Shown here: piece by piece, positions 60,476-64,000 of the stretch
How positions within the stretch are numbered: the stretch's first letter is position 1
Layout: every line of letters begins with the position of its first letter
Origin: Planctomycetaceae bacterium
GTDB taxonomy: Bacteria > Planctomycetota > Planctomycetia > Pirellulales > Pirellulaceae
Direction of reading: 5' to 3'
Length of the DNA: 64,000 bases
NCBI GenBank assembly: GCA_020638975.1
Contig: JACKHN010000005.1
Location: forward strand, 124,001-188,000
Notes under the pieces: generated by a model
The model's input: the letters and a program-made list of their open reading frames with translations, nothing else
Database searches by the model: none
Told to the model about the DNA's origin: nothing
Translations under genes and position numbers: made by a program

Positions 60476-62071
60476 TTATTCCTTAGGGGCTGCAAATCGC
60501 AGAATCAAGCGGTATCGCAAGCCTGGCACTTTGTGGCCGTTCAGGACGGCGTGGTCGTCGTGGTATTCGTAGTCGAGTGGTTTACCGGTCAGCGGTTCCA
60601 GAGACGCTGGAACCGGAAGATCGTCCAGAGTCCGCGGCAGCTTGCCATCGTTCTCGGCACCGTACATTCGGATAGCTTCCACGGTTTGAACCATCGCGAT
60701 TTGTTGTTGACTGCGTGCGACGGCTAAATGAATCATGTGAATAGCCGGCAGTAGTGTATAGGTTGGCATCCCGCTCCAGCCAACATGATCGAGCCTCTTC
60801 CGCAACGAATCATCGATACGCGAGAGACGGCTCGGTGATTGAAAGTAGGGAAGCGTTGTCCACTTGAAGTATTCGTCACGTGTCGCGTCGTAGAATCGCG
60901 TCATGGCGAGGAACACAACTTGTGCGATCGGATACGCTTCTACCTGCTCACGCGAAAAGCCAAGCTCATCAATCAAGTAGCGTTTGGCACCTGGATAGGC
61001 CGCTGCGATATACGCGACAAGCTTCGCCCGGGTCGCCTCAGGATCATCCTCTTTCAAGCCGAAGTCTGATGCGAGGCTGCCGATCTGAGGAATCAGGCGG
61101 TCGAGGAAATTCTGCCAGTAGCCAACGGGTCGCGGTACTTCGTCGACTTCCGCGAGAACTTTCAACTGCAAATACAGGAACTGACGTTCAATACTCATCG
61201 CGTGCCGGACATCGACCAACGGACTGGGCAGCGACGCGAAGGCCCAGTAGAGATTCGGTACGTTTGGTTGCTGTACCAAATACAGAGCATCGCTGCAGCC
61301 CATGTCCGCTATGGCCACTCCGACCAAAGACGTGACGATAAAGTCGTCCTGTCCCAAATGACGGGCCATGGCATATTGTTGCCCCAAGATCTCTAGTGCG
61401 TCGTCAATTCGTCCCTCCGCCATCGCGACTCGGCAACGCAACGATTGCATGCGGGCAAGCTCCCGCATCGACTGAATCTCCGGTAACAAGTAGTTGATCG
61501 GATTCTCAATGGTCCGAAGGTGTCGGTCGAGTTGGAATTGCCTCTGCTGGGCCGCAGCCCTGAGGTACATGGGTTGAAAGGACAATAGCTTCAGGAATTC
61601 TTTGACTTCTTTAACGGGCAGCTCATCAGGCGCCATTGACTGCCACATGGACGGAGGCAACTCGCTGGTAGATTTATTCTCAAGACGAGCCTGCTCGCTA
61701 GCCTTCGCATAGATTTCGCTTAGCCGATCACGAGCCGCATTCTGCTCGATGAACCCTTGTGCCTTGAGGTAAAACGTGGCGGCGTTTCCATCGAGCAGAT
61801 CGAAGTCATCGGGAATCAGGTGATACTTGAGCGCTGGTCTTGGCTCGGCGCAAGGCTGGAGTGTCATCTCCATCGTGTGGATCTGAATGCCGTCCTGCTC
61901 GTCGCGCTCAATCAGCCAACCGCCAACCTTCTCCAATTGTTGGCCGGTGGCTGGAACCACATATGTAATGGTTGCTACGAGAACTGTAAGTAGGCAGTAT
62001 GTGAAGCGAGAAGTAAAAGTAAGGCTCGTACGAAGGGTGTATTTCATAATCATTCTTGTTCTATTTGTCAT
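60476..62071 (-). CDS. Hypothetical secreted protein
   Basis: A 531-residue protein with a signal peptide in the first 40 residues (YCLLTVLVATITYVVPATG). The rest is mostly helical, with repeated tetratricopeptide-like rhythm around LRCRVAMAEGRIDDALEILG (about 210-230) and QYAMARHLGQDDFIVTSLVG. A C-terminal segment (RMYGAENDGKLPRTLDDLPV, GKPLDYEYHDDHAVLNGHK) resembles the tail found in other planctomycete exported proteins. I cannot name the family. The start may be 62071 or ATG 62047, which sits closer to the signal peptide. Confidence 0.75.
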   Translation of the reverse strand: MTNRTRMIMKYTLRTSLTFTSRFTYCLLTVLVATITYVVPATGQQLEKVGGWLIERDEQDGIQIHTMEMTLQPCAEPRPALKYHLIPDDFDLLDGNAATFYLKAQGFIEQNAARDRLSEIYAKASEQARLENKSTSELPPSMWQSMAPDELPVKEVKEFLKLLSFQPMYLRAAAQQRQFQLDRHLRTIENPINYLLPEIQSMRELARMQSLRCRVAMAEGRIDDALEILGQQYAMARHLGQDDFIVTSLVGVAIADMGCSDALYLVQQPNVPNLYWAFASLPSPLVDVRHAMSIERQFLYLQLKVLAEVDEVPRPVGYWQNFLDRLIPQIGSLASDFGLKEDDPEATRAKLVAYIAAAYPGAKRYLIDELGFSREQVEAYPIAQVVFLAMTRFYDATRDEYFKWTTLPYFQSPSRLSRIDDSLRKRLDHVGWSGMPTYTLLPAIHMIHLAVARSQQQIAMVQTVEAIRMYGAENDGKLPRTLDDLPVPASLEPLTGKPLDYEYHDDHAVLNGHKVPGLRYRLILRFAAPKE

Positions 62072-62145
62072 TCAAACCACGGTGACTCTTGGAAACAACA
62101 ACACCGCGCCGGTTGATTCCCCGAGGAATCTGTCCGCGTACCCAT

Positions 62146-62217
62146 GTACGACGGGCCTCCGCAGCCCGTCGGTCAACGACTTTGCTACGATTCGACGGCT
62201 TCGGAGAACCGTCGTAC
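62146..62217. repeat. Inverted repeat (GTACGACGG family) overlapping a gene end
   Basis: GTACGACGGGCCTCCGCAGC begins at 62146. The right arm ends CCGTCGTAC at 62217. Same family as 1318-1386. The right arm overlaps the last codons of the 62185-62958 gene, so the element has supplied its C-terminus (VRPHVRRFSEAVES). Confidence 0.6.
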
Positions 62218-62958
62218 GTGAGGACGTACCGTATCTGGACAGACTCCGAGGAACTCTTGCATTAGCTCGCGTCTCGAAACCGGCGACTCAGATTCCGGAG
62301 CGTGCGTCGAGCCCGTCGGCTGACCGGTATATTCTCGTCGCTTCACATTTGTTCGATCGACGCGCCGCTCGCCATGTCGTCCCAAGTACATTCCGACTTG
62401 CAGCGTAGGACCGTCCGATAAGTAAGTCGACTCCCACTGCCTCAGTGGATTGTGCCCCATCGTCAACATGGAACGATTAAAATCTGGCCATGTGGGGTTC
62501 GCGGTTTCCGGCACCTCGTCGCGTTGATCTGAATCGCGTTGCTCAACGAACGGATCAACAATCGCTTCGTCAGCGATTGGCTGAGGCCGCTCTTGATGAA
62601 TATGGACGATGGGGCCTATCGGATCAGGGGGTACCGCTGTTCGACTCATCAAAACAAACATGACTAACGCACCGACTCCCGCCCCACAAACCCAAGAGCT
62701 TGTAATCAACAGCGCGCGGCCCACGATCCGACCCTTGTCACGGTGCAATATCGGAAGCGGCTTTCGGTCTGGTGCCAACTCCACCATCGCTCCCGAGGTG
62801 GCAGCGTTGGCCATTCGCTGGAGTGAGGCCAAGTCCAACTGAGGCGATCGTGGGCGAGTCGCTTTTAAACGCTTTTCAAGTTGATCGAGTCGATCTCGCG
62901 TGTCCGGCGATTCCGATTGGAGCATTGGCTCAGTAGGTGATTTGCGTTTTTGGTTCAT
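62185..62958 (-). CDS. Hypothetical single-span membrane protein, likely partner of the sigma factor
   Basis: A 257-residue protein. It has a charged N-terminal region with RDRLDQLEKRLKATRPR, then a membrane segment (RALLITSSWVCGAGVGALVM, about 82-101) and a Pro/Glu-rich outer part. Its start overlaps the end of the sigma factor gene by 29 bases, so the two are co-transcribed. That layout fits an anti-sigma factor or a membrane effector, but no ZAS or other anti-sigma motif is seen. Its final codons are made of an inverted repeat. Confidence 0.65.
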   Translation of the reverse strand: MNQKRKSPTEPMLQSESPDTRDRLDQLEKRLKATRPRSPQLDLASLQRMANAATSGAMVELAPDRKPLPILHRDKGRIVGRALLITSSWVCGAGVGALVMFVLMSRTAVPPDPIGPIVHIHQERPQPIADEAIVDPFVEQRDSDQRDEVPETANPTWPDFNRSMLTMGHNPLRQWESTYLSDGPTLQVGMYLGRHGERRVDRTNVKRREYTGQPTGSTHAPESESPVSRRELMQEFLGVCPDTVRPHVRRFSEAVES

Positions 62959-63493
62959 CTTTCTGACCTATCTTTTCATCTTCCCCGTCGAGCATTTCGT
63001 GCAAGGACTGCAAGGCACTGCGATATCGTCGGTGTGCTGAACTGGATGAAGTGTCGACTACTCCTGCAATCTGTTCGAAGGACAACTCCCCCCAGATTCG
63101 AGCGACGACGATCTCTCGCTCCAGATCCGGCAACCGCGAGATTGCTTCCTGCAACTCCTCGCTTTCAAATCCAAGGTTATTGTCCTCGCTGAACCACTCG
63201 TCTCGTTGTTGACTCGCCTGACGATGATGCTCACTCCGTCGCCGCTCGCCGCGAGCCAAGTTCATGGCGCGATGCCGGATTGTCTTGAACAGCCACGCGA
63301 CCGGCTGATCTGGACCAGCATTTTGACGTAACAGTTCGATCAGCGCTTCTTGCAACGCGTCGTCCGGCGAGTGATACCACTGGCGTGCGTACAGCTCGAG
63401 CGCGGCTCCGTGCGAATCGATCAGAGTCTGCAGTGCCTCGGTATCGAGTCGCTCCACATTCACATTCCCGCCAAACCGCCTGTTACTCGACAT
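62930..63493 (-). CDS. ECF-like RNA polymerase sigma factor
   Basis: A 187-residue protein. Region 2 contains YHSPDDALQEALIELL (about 39-54) and VAWLFKTIRHRAMNLARGER (about 65-84). Region 4 contains ISRLPDLEREIVVARIWGEL (about 117-136), SFEQIAGVVDTSSSSAHRRY and RSALQSLHEML, a typical helix-turn-helix. A Ser/Gln-rich linker joins them. The protein belongs to the group of small sigma factors common in planctomycetes. Its putative membrane partner overlaps downstream. Confidence 0.88.
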   Translation of the reverse strand: MSSNRRFGGNVNVERLDTEALQTLIDSHGAALELYARQWYHSPDDALQEALIELLRQNAGPDQPVAWLFKTIRHRAMNLARGERRRSEHHRQASQQRDEWFSEDNNLGFESEELQEAISRLPDLEREIVVARIWGELSFEQIAGVVDTSSSSAHRRYRSALQSLHEMLDGEDEKIGQKDEPKTQITY

Positions 63494-63581
63494 CCGACAT
63501 CTTCTGCAAGTATGTCACCGCTCACGAGACTTTGTCCCACGACTCTTCGGAAAAAGTTCCGATGTCGGTGTAAATGAGCGA

Positions 63582-64000
63582 TTAACCAAGCAATTCGTCC
63601 ACACTCCACACCTTGATCGACCGATCAAAGCTGGCAGAAGCCAGACGCGTGTTATCGGGTGAAAATTCGACCGAGTACACCGAGTTGGTGTGAGCATCAA
63701 GCTTTGCGACTTGCGCCGACGTCGTTGTCGACCAAAGATGAACTTCGCCGTCGCGGCCCCCCGAGGCGATCCATTTGCCATCGGGCGAATATGCAACGCA
63801 CTTAGCAAAGTTGCGATGGCCGACGAGTTCCGCGATCACGACTCGCGATGTTGACGTGCAAATCCGAATCTTCCCGTCACCGCTGGCCGTTGCGAAGCGA
63901 TCGCCTGCCGGCGCGAATGCAAGCCCCTCAACTGTGCCGTTATGTCCCGCGAGCGCTCCGAGTTGCTCGCCAGTACTTGCATTCCACAACAGCAGCGTCT
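63582..64000 (-). CDS. WD40-repeat protein, C-terminal part (5' end outside the window)
   Basis: About 139 residues are visible on the minus strand; the gene continues past the right edge. At least three WD40 blades can be read: GHNGTVEGLAFAPAGDRFAT, GHRNFAKCVAYSPDGKWIAS ending VHLWS, and HTNSVYSVEFSPDNTRLASA ending IKVWS. The last visible residues before the stop are VDELLG. In planctomycetes such repeats often follow kinase or cytochrome domains, but that part is not seen. Confidence 0.88.
   Translation of the reverse strand, partial: TLLLWNASTGEQLGALAGHNGTVEGLAFAPAGDRFATASGDGKIRICTSTSRVVIAELVGHRNFAKCVAYSPDGKWIASGGRDGEVHLWSTTTSAQVAKLDAHTNSVYSVEFSPDNTRLASASFDRSIKVWSVDELLG

Noticed and set aside
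1..64000. CRISPR arrays, rRNA or tRNA genes
   Set aside because: No regularly spaced direct repeats and no clear T-arm/acceptor pairs were found by eye; absence is not proven without a model search.

Overview
The window looks like chromosome from a planctomycete, probably of the Pirellulales type. It carries a planctomycete-type (PVC) bacterial microcompartment operon, a DUF1501 Tat-exported protein, a DUF1559 protein, an exported dockerin protein with an LEPR-XLL-like N-terminus, a eukaryotic-type Ser/Thr kinase, an FHA-GAF-PP2C phosphatase, cytochrome b genes fused to c-type haem domains, few Shine-Dalgarno sites, and many short intergenic palindromes. No rRNA, tRNA or CRISPR array was seen.

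Layout. 1-11437: housekeeping and signalling genes (partial FHA-GAF-PP2C phosphatase, dtd, a YdjM-like membrane protein, a CvpA-family protein, accA, a Ser/Thr kinase, a GT4 glycosyltransferase, truA, asd, cmk, plsC). 11567-13300: an IS110-family element lying between inverted copies of a CTAGTGCT-ended repeat. 13505-21905: a one-direction microcompartment operon with a DeoR regulator, PduL phosphotransacylase, two BMC-H and three BMC-P shell proteins, acetate kinase, CoA-acylating aldehyde dehydrogenase, class II aldolase, a lactate/malate dehydrogenase and an 87-aa unknown protein. Together these would split fuculose-1-phosphate or rhamnulose-1-phosphate, oxidise lactaldehyde inside the shell to an acyl-CoA, and recover ATP through acyl phosphate. 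22040-28425: a K+ channel, a REC-HATPase protein, PPK2, a dockerin protein and a sugar isomerase-like TIM barrel. 28539-34113: two neighbouring cytochrome b(-c)/Rieske modules with a small monohaem cytochrome between them. One cytochrome b has lost the cd1-helix part of the quinol-oxidation site. 34241-40055: nrnA, ribF, nnrD and larB in tight order, then a response regulator and a histidine kinase. 40438: argG.

41653-51766 is an accessory stretch. Small orphan genes and two toxin-antitoxin pairs are separated by about 140-bp repeats whose terminal arms differ in sequence between copies but stay complementary within each copy. The best copy ends in the integron core motifs RYYYAAC and GTTRRRY, so I read the stretch as a cluster of attC-like sites with cassettes and no integrase in view. 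A CzcA/CusA-type metal-efflux operon sits in the middle. 51767-57001 is a polyphosphate operon (ROK kinase, ppx, ppk1, sixA). 57174-64000 holds the DUF1501 and DUF1559 genes, a signal-peptide protein, an ECF-like sigma factor with its membrane partner, and the C-terminal part of a WD40-repeat protein.

All identifications come from reading motifs in the translated sequence. No database search was run, so family names are recognition calls and start codons are judgements.
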